In this document: piece after piece, positions 31,943-41,109 of the stretch
Layout: the number at the start of each line of letters is the position of its first letter
How positions within the stretch are numbered: the first letter of the stretch is position 1
From: Halalkalibacter alkaliphilus
GTDB lineage: Bacteria; Bacillota; Bacilli; Bacillales; Bacillaceae_D
DNA: 55,402 bases
Direction: 5' to 3'
Assembly (NCBI RefSeq): GCF_023555415.1
Contig: NZ_JAKRYL010000028.1
Span: 1-55,402 of the forward strand
Program-made: the position numbers and the translations under genes
Notes under the pieces: generated by a model
Seen by the model: the letters and a program-made list of their open reading frames with translations, nothing else
Database searches by the model: none
What the model was told of the DNA's origin: nothing

Positions 31943-33370
31943 TTAACGCCCCTTTCCGTTGTTAACTACTTTGTTACCTCTTGCTAATACTTTTAATCCT
32001 TGTCCCATATCTGATGCTAATACATAGTTACGGTCTACAAAGACTCCCCAAACATTGGCAGATTCAGGCGTATAGCGACCGATTTCAGTTGGATTATTAG
32101 GGTTAGTAATATCAACCATAATTACTCCACCAGAATAATATGATAAGTATAGTGTATTTCCGTGTACCTTTGGATCGTGAACAGTTTTAGCAAAAGTTGT
32201 TCTACCTTGTGATGTTTCAGGAATATCATACGTTAACTCAGTCGTAAATTCACTAAGAAGGACAGGATTTGTTTTATCTTTAATATCAAGGATACGTGTA
32301 TATCCATATGCATCTTCATAACCATCCCCAACCGGATTGGATACTTCCCGTGTTTCAATTAATATGTTGCCGCCCCTAGCTAAAGCAGCCGAATGAGCAG
32401 CCCCTTTTTGGTCATCTCGATACTCTGTTCTTCCAAGGTAAACAGGATTTTCTGGATCTTGAATGTCAAAGATCACTGTTCCTAAATCCCACATGGATAC
32501 ATACGCATATTGCCCATTATTATCGGTAATGACACTGTGGTTAAAAACAGGTCTTGTATGTCCATCAGGTGCGTCCCAGTGATATCCGTTAAACTTTTCT
32601 GAAATTTCTTCTAGCTCTCTTGGATCCGACCCCCATAATTTTTCAGGGTTTGAAGGGTCTGAAACATCGATAATTTGAAAATCTTCATTTTCCCCGTGTG
32701 TATAATAATCAGCATAAGGACTAGATGCCAATACAAGGGCGCGATTTCCTTGAGTCGTTAAATACAGCTCATGCGTCCCAGTAATTCGTCTATCTAATTG
32801 ATAAAAGCCTAATTTTTGTGGATCAGTTGGATCGGTTACATCGTATAAAAGCACACCTCCAACGCTGTCTGGTCTGCTCGAATTGTTTCGAGATGTTTGC
32901 TGCACGCTTACAGCTGCAAGGTCACCTTTAAAGTGTGGTGTATTCACAGATTTAACAATGACCTTTTCTTGCCATGTATATGGAACATCGTGAGCAAATA
33001 CAGCAATTTCAACTGGATTTGATGGATCTTTTAAATCAAATACGCGAACTCCGCCATTTCCACCATTTGCTGTATGAGTGCCTAAATAAGCATATCCGTT
33101 ATGGGCATAAACATCAGCAGTGTTATTCTGAACACCTTCTAACTCTTGTATTTGTACAGCAGCAGCTTCATAGAAATTTCCAACATTTTTCCTCCCCTTT
33201 AACAGGCTGCTTTCTAACGTCTTTAAATCTTCATTTGAGAAAACGATACGTTCTTCCCCTTTATTAACATCTGAACCGAGTGCGTCATGCGCAAGGGAAG
33301 TGGGGATAGTTGCACCAAATGCCATTGTTCCAACTAGTGCAGTAGTTAGTAGTAGCTTTTTCTTTTTCAA
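31943..33370 (-). CDS. Secreted LVIVD-repeat beta-propeller protein
   Basis: A 475-residue exported protein. The signal peptide (KKKKLLLTTALVGTMAFGA..., cut near SLA) precedes a mature region built of repeating units of the form VFDLKDPSNPVEIAVF, LYDVTDPTDPQKLGFY, IIDVSDPSNPEKLWG, IFDIQDPENPVYLGR, ILDIKDKTNPVLLSE and VDITNPNNPTEIGRY. These are LVIVD-type repeats that assemble beta-propellers on the cell surface or outside. Function is unknown; related proteins occur in many Firmicutes. The start is TTG at 33370, with GGAGGGG upstream; the longer frame to 33442 has no RBS and would place the signal peptide internally. Confidence 0.82.
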   Translation of the reverse strand: MKKKKLLLTTALVGTMAFGATIPTSLAHDALGSDVNKGEERIVFSNEDLKTLESSLLKGRKNVGNFYEAAAVQIQELEGVQNNTADVYAHNGYAYLGTHTANGGNGGVRVFDLKDPSNPVEIAVFAHDVPYTWQEKVIVKSVNTPHFKGDLAAVSVQQTSRNNSSRPDSVGGVLLYDVTDPTDPQKLGFYQLDRRITGTHELYLTTQGNRALVLASSPYADYYTHGENEDFQIIDVSDPSNPEKLWGSDPRELEEISEKFNGYHWDAPDGHTRPVFNHSVITDNNGQYAYVSMWDLGTVIFDIQDPENPVYLGRTEYRDDQKGAAHSAALARGGNILIETREVSNPVGDGYEDAYGYTRILDIKDKTNPVLLSEFTTELTYDIPETSQGRTTFAKTVHDPKVHGNTLYLSYYSGGVIMVDITNPNNPTEIGRYTPESANVWGVFVDRNYVLASDMGQGLKVLARGNKVVNNGKGR

Positions 33371-34274
33371 ATAAACCCCTCCAAATTTTGTCATTTGTGT
33401 CACACAAATCGCATTATAAACAGATAATTGTAATTTGACCACTCGGTTGATATTTTGATATAACTTTTTTCTCGGAGGGATATACTAAAAAAGACCTAAA
33501 AAATAGGTTAGTATGTGAACGAACTAAATGTTTAGGGGCACTAATGAACTTGAAATTTTGAAATTAGAATAGTCTATTAGTTTTATTTTTTTTCTTTTAT
33601 TAAATAGTTCTCATAGCACGTAAAGCTGTCTATTTCGTAACTCGAAAGGAAGTGCTAGGCAAATAAAATTTGACTTGTTTTGAAGTTGTGTATTTCATAC
33701 GAAAGGTATAGTTCTTGTATCAAATTGGTTTGATAAAATATTTTTTGTCGATAATTTTAAAAATGAGTCGTATGATCAATTCTAACGACTTAAAAAAAGA
33801 TTAACTATACATTTTTAGTCTATTTTTCTAGGAGTAATAACACAGATAGGGGTTAGGTCTTTATTTAATGTTAGATGAGTTTAGAAGAAGTTATAAAATA
33901 CGGTTCTCGATGATTTAATGGATTCTTTTACTTTAATCCACACATTAAATTCAATAAAAAGACATATTTTTTTACCTAATTGAAAAAATGAACTGGACTA
34001 GATTTACCATTTCGTATAATATTATAAAAAGTCGAAAAAAATGAAATATTGAGTCAGAAAATATCAGAATAAAGAAATTCTTTTTGCTTTTTTCTGTTTA
34101 TCCTTTCCGTAACAACGTATTATCAATAGAATTAATAAAAAATCTAATGCGGTTATTTTATCTTTTTGATGGCAAAAATGAAGATAATGAGTTTCGGAAG
34201 TTGACTTAATGAGTAAGTTTGCGTTACTTTTTTATATAGGAGAAGAGAGAACTACGTAAAGAGAGGCTGGACGA
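33371..34274. other. AT-rich 0.9-kb intergenic region
   Basis: Very AT-rich DNA between the divergent LVIVD and zwf genes. I find no convincing ORF. Structures seen: a perfect TATCAAA / TTTGATA palindrome (33718-33735), a weak hairpin ATACT..ACCTA / TAGGT..AGTAT near 33481-33515, and a TATAAT (34015-34020) with CTGGAC 16 bases upstream that could be a promoter for zwf with a long leader or for an RNA. The length is unusual for this window. Confidence 0.6.
33718..33735. promoter_or_regulatory. Perfect TATCAAA-TTTGATA palindrome
   Basis: Seven-base arms around TTGG, in the middle of the LVIVD-zwf intergenic region. A possible operator for an unidentified dimeric regulator; chance is also possible in AT-rich DNA. 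Confidence 0.35.
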
Positions 34275-35759
34275 ATGAAAAACATAGAGAACCCTAAAAC
34301 AGCTTTTGTTATTTTTGGAGTAACAGGAGATTTAGCAAAAAGAAAATTATTTCCGTCCATTTATAAGTTATATAAAGCGGGAAAATTGTCAGAAAACTTT
34401 GCCGTTATCGGTGTAGCAAGAAGAGATTGGTCAGATGAAACGTTACGTGAGAATGTTACGAATTCAATACCTCAAGGAGAGGACCCTGAATTGGTTCAAA
34501 GATTTTGTTCCCATTTCTACTACCTTCCTTTTGATGTGACCAATAAAGAGTCGTACCATGAATTAGATTCAAAGTTGAAACAATTTGATGAGGAATACGA
34601 AATCCCTGGAAATCGTATTTTCTATATGGCAATGTCGCCAGAGTATTTTGGAACAATTGCTTCAAATCTGAAATCGGAAAAAGTAACGGAGACAAGTGGC
34701 TGGACAAGGCTTATTATTGAAAAGCCTTTTGGCAGGGACCTACCATCCGCTGAAAAGTTAAACAACGAGATACGCCAAGCTTTTTCAGAAGATGAAATTT
34801 ACCGTATTGATCACTATTTAGGAAAAGATATGGTACAAAATATTGAGGTTATCCGATTCGCTAATGCGATCTTTGAACCATTATGGAACAATCAATACAT
34901 ATCCAACATTCAGATCACTTCAAGTGAAACATTAGGTGTCGAAGATCGCGGTGGATATTATGAGACATCTGGAGCCCTTCGTGATATGGTACAAAATCAT
35001 ATGCTTCAAATGGTTTCATTGCTTGCTATGGATCCGCCTATACGTCTCACAACAGACGAAATTAGAAGTGAGAAAATTAAAGTTCTTCGTGCTCTTAGAA
35101 ATTTCTCTATTGAGGAAACGCCAAATTATTTCGTTAGAGGTCAATACGAAACGGGTGTAATCCAAGGGGAGGAAGTTAAAGGGTATAGAGAAGAAAATAA
35201 TGTAGATCCTAATTCAATTACTGAGACTTATGTTGCTGGTAAAATTTTGATAGATAATCATCGCTGGGCGGGAGTTCCATTCTATATTCGAACTGGAAAA
35301 CGAATGACTCAGAAATCAACTAAGATTGTGATTCAATTTAAGGACAGACCGATGAATCTATATTATAATGAAGACTCGCAAAGATATTCTAATTTATTGG
35401 AAATTTCCATTCAGCCAGATGAAGGAATTACTTTACAGCTCAATGGAAAAAAAGTTGGGACCTCAGGTGAAACAACACCAGTTCAACTTGACTATTGCCA
35501 TGATTGTGTAGATACATCTAATACACCTGAAGCTTATGAACGTTTAATTTATGATTGTATTCTAGGAGATGCGACGAACTTTGCTCATTGGGATGAAGTG
35601 GACTTATCTTGGACATTTATTGATACCATTTCTAAAGCGTGGGAAAGCAGGGACATCGAAGTAGCTACGTATGAGGCTGGTTCTATGGGTCCTAAGCAAG
35701 CAGATAAATTACTTGCAGATGATGGATTCCATTGGTGGCCTATTACAACTAGAGGTTAA
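34275..35759 (+). CDS. zwf: Glucose-6-phosphate 1-dehydrogenase
   Basis: First enzyme of the oxidative pentose phosphate pathway: oxidises glucose-6-phosphate to 6-phosphogluconolactone with NADP(+). At 494 residues it is full length. The N-terminal coenzyme site is FGVTGDLAKRK (about 14-24). The substrate-binding RIDHYLGKDMVQN is at 177-189. The conserved EDRGGYYETSGALRDMVQNHMLQ segment contains the catalytic His, and RTGKRM follows. No gnd gene is adjacent. The RBS is suboptimal (AGAGAGGCTGG) before ATG. A large hairpin follows the stop. Confidence 0.93.
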   Translation: MKNIENPKTAFVIFGVTGDLAKRKLFPSIYKLYKAGKLSENFAVIGVARRDWSDETLRENVTNSIPQGEDPELVQRFCSHFYYLPFDVTNKESYHELDSKLKQFDEEYEIPGNRIFYMAMSPEYFGTIASNLKSEKVTETSGWTRLIIEKPFGRDLPSAEKLNNEIRQAFSEDEIYRIDHYLGKDMVQNIEVIRFANAIFEPLWNNQYISNIQITSSETLGVEDRGGYYETSGALRDMVQNHMLQMVSLLAMDPPIRLTTDEIRSEKIKVLRALRNFSIEETPNYFVRGQYETGVIQGEEVKGYREENNVDPNSITETYVAGKILIDNHRWAGVPFYIRTGKRMTQKSTKIVIQFKDRPMNLYYNEDSQRYSNLLEISIQPDEGITLQLNGKKVGTSGETTPVQLDYCHDCVDTSNTPEAYERLIYDCILGDATNFAHWDEVDLSWTFIDTISKAWESRDIEVATYEAGSMGPKQADKLLADDGFHWWPITTRG

Positions 35760-35789
35760 GCCAAAACGTGTATAATAATGTACAAGGGT

Positions 35790-35893
35790 TTGTCTAAAAA
35801 AAGACTGTAACAAAGGTTGCAATGGCGCTACGCTCGTTGCTTCAGGGTTATGCTAGAAGGTCAAAATCGGACCTTTTGGCATAACCCCTTTTA
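35790..35893 (+). repeat. Repeat-hairpin terminator after zwf
   Basis: GGTTGCAATGGCGCTACGCTCGTTGC forms a small cruciform and is followed by a strong two-part hairpin: GGGTTATGC..GAAGGTC / GGACCTTTT..GCATAACCC, ending CCCCTTTT. The first part resembles segments at 20460 and at the window end, so this may be a dispersed repeat recruited as terminator. Confidence 0.55.
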
Positions 35894-35918
35894 TGTTGTT
35901 TATTAAGGAGTTTAGCAT

Positions 35919-36785
35919 ATGGATAAAAAGAAGATTTTACTTGTAGATGGAATGGCATTATTGTTTCGTTCATTTTATGCGACGGCAATGAGCGGGTATT
36001 TTATGGTCAATAGCAAAGGTGTTCCGACTAATGCTATTCATGGGTTTGTGAAACATTTATTTACAGCTATAAATGAACACCAGCCGACACATGTCATTTG
36101 TTGCTGGGATATGGGAAGTAAAACATATAGAACTGAGTTATATCCAGAATATAAGGCAAACAGAGGAGAACCACCAGTAGAGTTGATTCCTCAATTTGAT
36201 TTAGTGAAGGAAGTTGTCCGGGATCTAGACATTCCAAATATTGGCTTGGAAGGGTTTGAAGCTGATGACTGTATTGGAACATTGGCAAAGGAGATGGGTC
36301 AACATTCAGAGGTTGCAATATTAACTGGCGATCAAGACATTTTACAATTGTTAGATAAAAATGTGTCTGTTATTCTCTTAAAAAAAGGATACGGAAATTA
36401 TGATGTGTTTAATGAAGAAAGGTTTCATACCGAAAAAGGGATACGTGCCGCACAAATGATTGATCTAAAAGCATTAATGGGTGATAGTAGTGATAATTAT
36501 CCTGGTGTAAAAGGGATCGGTGAAAAAACGGCATTACGACTACTGCAATCTCATGATTCAATTGAAGGCATTTTAGAAAATATTGAATTGCTTACAAAAG
36601 GCCAGCGGAAAAAAATAGAAGAAGAAATTGATATGCTGCATTTATGTAGAAAACTCGCAACGATTCATTGTGAGGTTGATATTCAATGTACGCTTGAAGA
36701 GTCCATCTTTAACATCAATAAGGATAAAATGTTAAAGAAATTCGATGAGTTAGAGCTTAAAAACTTGGACCAAATCTTACAGTAA
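35919..36785 (+). CDS. 5'-3' exonuclease (flap-nuclease type, YpcP-like)
   Basis: A 288-residue stand-alone 5' nuclease related to the N-terminal domain of DNA polymerase I. Metal-binding carboxylates appear in LLVDGMALLFR, ICCWDMGSKT, EADDCIGTLA and LTGDQDILQL. LKALMGDSSDNYPGVKGIGEKTA is the helix-hairpin DNA-binding part. B. subtilis encodes a similar enzyme (YpcP) acting in Okazaki fragment processing and repair alongside Pol I. RBS AAGGAG before ATG; own terminator. Confidence 0.88.
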   Translation: MDKKKILLVDGMALLFRSFYATAMSGYFMVNSKGVPTNAIHGFVKHLFTAINEHQPTHVICCWDMGSKTYRTELYPEYKANRGEPPVELIPQFDLVKEVVRDLDIPNIGLEGFEADDCIGTLAKEMGQHSEVAILTGDQDILQLLDKNVSVILLKKGYGNYDVFNEERFHTEKGIRAAQMIDLKALMGDSSDNYPGVKGIGEKTALRLLQSHDSIEGILENIELLTKGQRKKIEEEIDMLHLCRKLATIHCEVDIQCTLEESIFNINKDKMLKKFDELELKNLDQILQ

Positions 36786-36799
36786 GTATTTCTTCAAAA

Positions 36800-36846
36800 A
36801 GAGCTTGAACAAACCATTAAGAATTTGTTCAAGCTCTATTTTTTTC
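36800..36846. terminator. Bidirectional terminator between exonuclease and MFS genes
   Basis: Perfect 14-bp stem AGAGCTTGAACAAA / TTTGTTCAAGCTCT flanked by A5 and T7 runs. The T run overlaps the stop codon of the minus-strand MFS gene. Confidence 0.9.
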
Positions 36847-38080
36847 ATGAGTTGTTTTCCTCAATCCATTTATCAGAAGGTAAAAAGAAAGTTAAAATAC
36901 CGATTAATGGAAGGGTTACTGTAAACAATATCGTGTTTGTTAAACCGATCACATCGGCCATAAGCCCAAGGCCGACAGAACCTAGAGCCCCCATCCCAAA
37001 CGCAAGGCCGACAATGAGTCCAGATACCATTCCAATCCTACCTGGGACTAGTTCTTGCGCATAGACGACAGATACAGAGAAGCTTGATAAAATAATAAAT
37101 CCAATAATCGCAATTAATGGATATATAACAATAGTTCCAACATGTGGAAGTAAAAGGGTGAGTGGTGCTGAACCGAGCATTGACAGCATGATGATATTGC
37201 GCTTTCCAAAGCGATCTGCCAAAGGGCCACCAGCAAATGTTCCGATTGCCCCAAAAGCTAGAAAGATAAATAAGTAAACTTGTGCTTGCCCAATAGACAT
37301 TTTATATTGTTCAATCAAATAAAAAGCATAAAAGTTTGTCATACCAGCTTGAAACCAAGAACGGGCAAAGACTAAGAAGACAAGCAAACAAATGGCCATA
37401 ATAATTGTTTTCTTCTTTTTACTAGTATTCTCTACTTTGTTTTGCGCTTTTTTCGGTGCGGTAAATATCGTGTTCGTATTAATTTGAACGGAATACCATC
37501 GTGCAATATAAATAAGAAGACCAATAGCTATTGCGGCTAAAATTGTAAACCAGATTGAGCCAAATTGCCCTAAAGGCACTAGAATAAGAGCTGTAATTAA
37601 AGGTGCAAGTGCTTGACCTGCATTTCCACCAACTTGATAAATTGATTGAGCAAGGCCGCGCCTGCTGCCCGCTGCCATATAAGCAACACGAGAACCTTCA
37701 GGGTGAAAGGTTGCTGAACCGAGTCCAATAAAAATGACTGAAAGGACGACAAATAAAAACGAAGGAGCAAAAGCAATTCCAAGCACACCTATAAAAGTAA
37801 AACAAAGGCCAATGGGTAAAGCGTAAGGAGATGGCTTTCTATCCGTAAATGTCCCGACAACTGGTTGGATAAGTGATGAGGTGAGGTTTAGCGAAAAGGC
37901 AATTAGCCCGAGCTGTGTAAAAGTCAATCCCATCGATTGTTGCAAAATAGGAAACATTGCAGGAACGAGAGATTGAATCGTGTCGTTTAAGAGATGTACA
38001 AATCCAATAATGAGTAAAATACGATATGCCGTTTTTTGTTCAGGGACTTGAGTATCGATTTGTTTTTGTTGAGCTTGCAT
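36845..38080 (-). CDS. MFS transporter, fosmidomycin-resistance (Fsr) type
   Basis: A 411-residue, 12-helix major facilitator protein. The Fsr-type signatures are GFVHLLNDTIQSLVPAMFPIL in helix 1 and GLGSATFHPEGSRVAYMAAGSRRGLAQSIYQVGGNAG around helices 4-5 (given here in parts: GSATFHPEGSRVA, SIYQVGGNAG). PLADRFGKRN is the cytoplasmic loop. These pumps export fosmidomycin or other small anionic compounds. The start ATG at 38080 has AGAAAGAAGGACGA upstream, a modest RBS. Convergent with the exonuclease, upstream of nothing in operon. Confidence 0.82.
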   Translation of the reverse strand: MQAQQKQIDTQVPEQKTAYRILLIIGFVHLLNDTIQSLVPAMFPILQQSMGLTFTQLGLIAFSLNLTSSLIQPVVGTFTDRKPSPYALPIGLCFTFIGVLGIAFAPSFLFVVLSVIFIGLGSATFHPEGSRVAYMAAGSRRGLAQSIYQVGGNAGQALAPLITALILVPLGQFGSIWFTILAAIAIGLLIYIARWYSVQINTNTIFTAPKKAQNKVENTSKKKKTIIMAICLLVFLVFARSWFQAGMTNFYAFYLIEQYKMSIGQAQVYLFIFLAFGAIGTFAGGPLADRFGKRNIIMLSMLGSAPLTLLLPHVGTIVIYPLIAIIGFIILSSFSVSVVYAQELVPGRIGMVSGLIVGLAFGMGALGSVGLGLMADVIGLTNTILFTVTLPLIGILTFFLPSDKWIEENNS

Positions 38081-38167
38081 TCTGTTCGTCCTTCTTTCTA
38101 TACACTAAATATTTACATAAATTATATCATGTTAGTTCTTAGTTAGAACTTTAAATCATGTAAAATT

Positions 38168-38216
38168 AAAGAGGGTATTGAAAAAGGTAGTCTTCCTTTT
38201 TTCAATACCCTCTTTT
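38168..38216. terminator. Long bidirectional terminator
   Basis: About 20-bp stem AAAGAGGGTATTGAAAAAGG / CCTTTTTTCAATACCCTCTTT with flanking T runs. On the minus strand it ends the DUF4395 transcript. Confidence 0.85.
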
Positions 38217-38218
38217 GT

Positions 38219-38623
38219 TTAATTGATTCGCTTATGCTTCCACATCATGTAACGGTAGCGAATGGTGCAGCCGATACAAAATCCAAGTAGAGCAATGCCT
38301 GCTGCTAACAGGACCATAATGCTAAATACATAACCAAGTTTCACAAATCCTACATTGAAAAACAACAAAGATAAACCAAGACAAATAGTTGCGATCCATT
38401 GATTGAAAATTTGTTGATCAGGATCTTCGAGAATGTACTTATCTTTTGGCTTCTTTAATAACTTTCTGCCTACTACCATAATTATATTACGCTTCGTTAC
38501 AAGTGTAATAACTCCAATGATAAATGGGATAAGTAATATCCAATTAGAAAGAAGCAAGCTCAAAAGTACAGTAATAACGATAAACGCTTGATTTGTTTGT
38601 ACGAGTGGTTTTGGAATTCCCAT
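38219..38623 (-). CDS. DUF4395 membrane protein
   Basis: A 134-residue protein with four predicted membrane helices. It starts GIPKPLVQTNQAFIV, which is the DUF4395 opening. The middle loop contains Lys-rich KKPKDKYILEDPDQQIFNQWIAT, and the end has GFCIGCTIRYRYM with two cysteines spaced CIGC, a pattern also present in family members near thioredoxin-like genes. No redox partner gene is adjacent here. RBS AAGGAGG before ATG. Function unknown. Confidence 0.78.
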   Translation of the reverse strand: MGIPKPLVQTNQAFIVITVLLSLLLSNWILLIPFIIGVITLVTKRNIIMVVGRKLLKKPKDKYILEDPDQQIFNQWIATICLGLSLLFFNVGFVKLGYVFSIMVLLAAGIALLGFCIGCTIRYRYMMWKHKRIN

Positions 38624-38728
38624 TAAAACAACCTCCTTACCTATGTATATTATATAACGCTGATTTCAGATGTGCATGTATTTGGATTACGAATGAGGAA
38701 ATGTTCTAAAAAAAGACATTAATTATTG

Positions 38729-38758
38729 GAATGCTTTTTTTAACGTAAGGCAATAATA
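38729..38758 (+). promoter_or_regulatory. Forespore (sigma-F/sigma-G type) promoter
   Basis: GAATG, 15 bases, GGCAATAATA matches the sigma-F pattern (GNATR, 15-16, GGNNANANTR). It sits just before the RBS of the 44-residue spore protein. Confidence 0.55.
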
Positions 38759-38782
38759 TACTTGGCTAAGGAGGTGATACCA

Positions 38783-38917
38783 ATGGCAAAGCGTAACAAA
38801 AACAAAAATAACAACAATGTTGAGGTAGAAAATGCAAATGTTGAATTTGCAGAAGAAAATGATGCACAAGAATTAAACAACCGTAACAACCGTAAGAATC
38901 GTAAGAACAATAAATAA
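38783..38917 (+). CDS. Gamma-type-like small acid-soluble spore protein
   Basis: A 44-residue Asn/Lys/Arg-rich peptide. Its centre, EFAEENDAQELNNRN, follows the gamma-SASP pattern (EFA.ET.AQ.V...N) that includes the germination-protease cut site. It has one unit rather than the two or three repeats of SspE, so it is a minimal version. The N- and C-termini are runs of Asn, Lys and Arg. RBS AAGGAGGTGA is very strong, and a forespore-type promoter lies just upstream. In spores gamma-SASPs serve as an amino acid store for outgrowth and do not coat DNA. Confidence 0.75.
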   Translation: MAKRNKNKNNNNVEVENANVEFAEENDAQELNNRNNRKNRKNNK

Positions 38918-38949
38918 CATAGCTGTTTTGGTTTTACACATAGTACGAA

Positions 38950-38981
38950 TGAAGGCCCTAGTGAATAACTAGGGTCTTCTT
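38950..38981 (+). terminator. Intrinsic terminator after gamma-SASP gene
   Basis: GAAGGCCCTAGT / ACTAGGGTCTTC stem followed by TTC; weak T run. Confidence 0.7.
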
Positions 38982-39076
38982 CAATGAAATGAAAACATTA
39001 CCAGTTAGGAAAATACATAAGTAAAACTAGATTACACACGATAGTTAGTACAAAGTAAAAAGCGAGGTGATATCAA

Positions 39077-39277
39077 ATGGCAAACAACAGCAGCAATAAA
39101 CTTGTCGTACCAGGAGTAGAACAAGCTTTAGATCAAATGAAATACGAGATCGCACAAGAGTTTGGTGTTCAACTTGGCTCGGATTCAACCTCTCGTTCAA
39201 ATGGATCTGTTGGTGGCGAGATCACTAAGCGACTTGTCCAACAAGCTGAACAACAGTTTGGTGGTTATCAAAAATAA
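39077..39277 (+). CDS. Alpha/beta-type small acid-soluble spore protein
   Basis: A 66-residue DNA-binding SASP that coats spore DNA and protects it from UV and heat. Conserved parts are [28 protein letters not shown], of which EIAQEFG is the germination-protease cut site, and the second DNA-binding block [31 protein letters not shown] before ATG. Single gene with its own terminator. I could not settle on a sigma-G promoter by eye. Confidence 0.92.
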   Translation: MANNSSNKLVVPGVEQALDQMKYEIAQEFGVQLGSDSTSRSNGSVGGEITKRLVQQAEQQFGGYQK

Positions 39278-39292
39278 TAAAATAGATGGCAT

Positions 39293-39326
39293 GCAGCTTA
39301 AACAAAATGTTTAAGCTGCTTTTTTA
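39293..39326 (+). terminator. Intrinsic terminator after alpha/beta SASP gene
   Basis: Perfect GCAGCTTAAACA / TGTTTAAGCTGC stem followed by TTTTTT. Confidence 0.9.
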
Positions 39327-39350
39327 GTAGCTTACATGTTGAGAATGTTT

Positions 39351-39382
39351 GAAACAAAAAAAGAGGGCTTTTGTGCCCTCTT
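39351..39382 (-). terminator. Intrinsic terminator of minus-strand CBS gene
   Basis: AAGAGGGC / GCCCTCTT stem; read on the minus strand it runs into TTTTTTTG. Confidence 0.85.
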
Positions 39383-39387
39383 CCTTT

Positions 39388-39819
39388 TTACGATAGGCCG
39401 TGATCTTTTTCTGAGATCTCAGAAAGTGCTTCTCCGGCTTCATTTTCATAAATGTTTTGAGTAGCCAAATCTCCAATCGCTACCATCCCAACAATTTTTC
39501 CGTTTTCTACAACTGGCAATCGGCGAATTTGGTGCTCTGCCATCATGTTTGCGGCTTCGTGAGGATCGGTTGTTGGAGATGCTACAGTTAGATTTGTTGA
39601 CATGCATTCCTCCACAGAAGCATGTGTATCGTCTCCATCTGCTGTAGCACGAATCGTAATGTCTCTGTCTGTAATAATCCCTACTAGTTCGCCATTTTTT
39701 ACAACAGGGATCGATCCGATATCCTTTGACTTCATCATTGAGGCGGCTTCTTGAATAGACTGAGAAGCTTCGATCGTGATTACATCTGTTGACATGATTT
39801 CATTTAAGTTTTGTGCCAT
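39388..39819 (-). CDS. CBS domain pair protein
   Basis: A 143-residue protein consisting of two CBS motifs (MSTDVITIEASQSIQEAASMM, then DIGSIPVVKNGELVGIITDRD; and NLTVASPTTDPHEAANMM, then RRLPVVENGKIVGMVAIGD) with an acidic tail. It is of the YhcV/YlbB type, common as a general stress or energy-sensing protein, probably binding adenine nucleotides. The start is ATG at 39819, seven bases after GAAAGGAG; the longer frame from 39837 runs through that RBS. Single gene with its own terminator. Confidence 0.85.
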   Translation of the reverse strand: MAQNLNEIMSTDVITIEASQSIQEAASMMKSKDIGSIPVVKNGELVGIITDRDITIRATADGDDTHASVEECMSTNLTVASPTTDPHEAANMMAEHQIRRLPVVENGKIVGMVAIGDLATQNIYENEAGEALSEISEKDHGLS

Positions 39820-39933
39820 TATAAACACTCCTTTCAAGAGAAGTATCTGTTAAGAAGAGTTATTTATGCATGTATGATGAAGTGGTATGATAACAATATT
39901 GAGAGAATTTTGTGTAAGGAGAGTATATTGTAT

Positions 39934-41109
39934 ATGCATAAATTATATTATTTAGATGCCTATTTAAAACAATTTCAAGCCAGAGTTATCAAACAGGAAC
40001 TCGATAATGATGGAAAATGGTACATCGTCCTAAATGAGACGGTTTTCTACCCAACAGGAGGGGGGCAGCCTCATGATATAGGGGAACTTGAAAAGGAGCC
40101 TGTAATAGGAGTTGAGGAGGTGGACGGTGAAATCCGTCATTACGTATCCAAGCCTCTTGATAGTGATGACCTTGTACATGGAAGCATTGATTGGGAAAGG
40201 CGATTTGACCATATGCAGCAACATGCTGGTCAACATCTCTTATCAGCATCATTTGCAGACCTATTTAATCTAGAAACGGTCAGTTTTCATTTAGGAAAAG
40301 AAGTATCAACGATTGACCTGCATACCCCGGATTTGTCAGAAGCTCAAGTAAAAGAAGCTGTTCAATTAGCAAACAACATTATACTTGAAAATCGACCTAT
40401 TAAAACGAAATGGGTGGACAATGATGAACTGAGACATTATCGATTAAGAAAAACAACATCTGTAACAAAAGATATTCGCCTTGTCATAATACCGGATTTT
40501 GATTATAACGCCTGTGGTGGAACGCATCCTAAATCAACTGGAGAAGTTCGAGTGATTAAAGTACTGAATTGGGAAAGGCAAAAGAAAAACATACGAATAA
40601 AGTTCGTTTGCGGAAACCGTGTGTTAAATCAGTTTGATAAAAAACAATCTGTCTTACTTGCTTTAACTGATTTAATGAGTGCACCAGAACTAGATCTTGT
40701 GCATGTTATAAAGCAAAGACTTGTCAAAGAAAAAGAATTGGAAAAATCACTTGAAAAGCTCAAGGAAGAATTGCTTTCTTATGAGGCGAAAGAATTACTT
40801 AGTTCAGACGAGTTGGTTATTGGGCGTACATACGAAGATAGATCGATAAAAGAATTACAGAAGTTAGCTCAAATAATAACAGGTCAAGCTCCTAAGTGTA
40901 CTGTGTTCTTCGTTTCAAAAAATGAGAATCGCTTACAAGTTGTCGCAGCTAGAGGGAAAGAATCAATCCTCAACTGTAAGGAGCCTGTATTGGCTGCATT
41001 ACCTATTATTTCTGGAAAAGGCGGGGGAAGTGAATCGCTTATTCAAGGTGGAGGAGATGCCTTGACTTCATCTTCGGAATTTTTAGAGCATATTCTTGAA
41101 CGAGTGTGA
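39934..41109 (+). CDS. Alanyl-tRNA editing protein (AlaX-type, with DHHA1 domain)
   Basis: A 391-residue free-standing trans-editing enzyme that hydrolyses mischarged Ser- or Gly-tRNA(Ala). Zinc ligands are HAGQH (His97, His101) and CGGTH (Cys194, His198), as in the AlaRS editing domain. FYPTGGGQPHD near residue 38 is conserved. A coiled region (KEKELEKSLEKLKEELL) leads to the C-terminal DHHA1 part with GKGGGSESLIQGGG, making this the long AlaX-L type. ATG 39934 is chosen from AAGGAGAG spacing; a TTG at 39928 is too near it. Confidence 0.88.
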   Translation: MHKLYYLDAYLKQFQARVIKQELDNDGKWYIVLNETVFYPTGGGQPHDIGELEKEPVIGVEEVDGEIRHYVSKPLDSDDLVHGSIDWERRFDHMQQHAGQHLLSASFADLFNLETVSFHLGKEVSTIDLHTPDLSEAQVKEAVQLANNIILENRPIKTKWVDNDELRHYRLRKTTSVTKDIRLVIIPDFDYNACGGTHPKSTGEVRVIKVLNWERQKKNIRIKFVCGNRVLNQFDKKQSVLLALTDLMSAPELDLVHVIKQRLVKEKELEKSLEKLKEELLSYEAKELLSSDELVIGRTYEDRSIKELQKLAQIITGQAPKCTVFFVSKNENRLQVVAARGKESILNCKEPVLAALPIISGKGGGSESLIQGGGDALTSSSEFLEHILERV

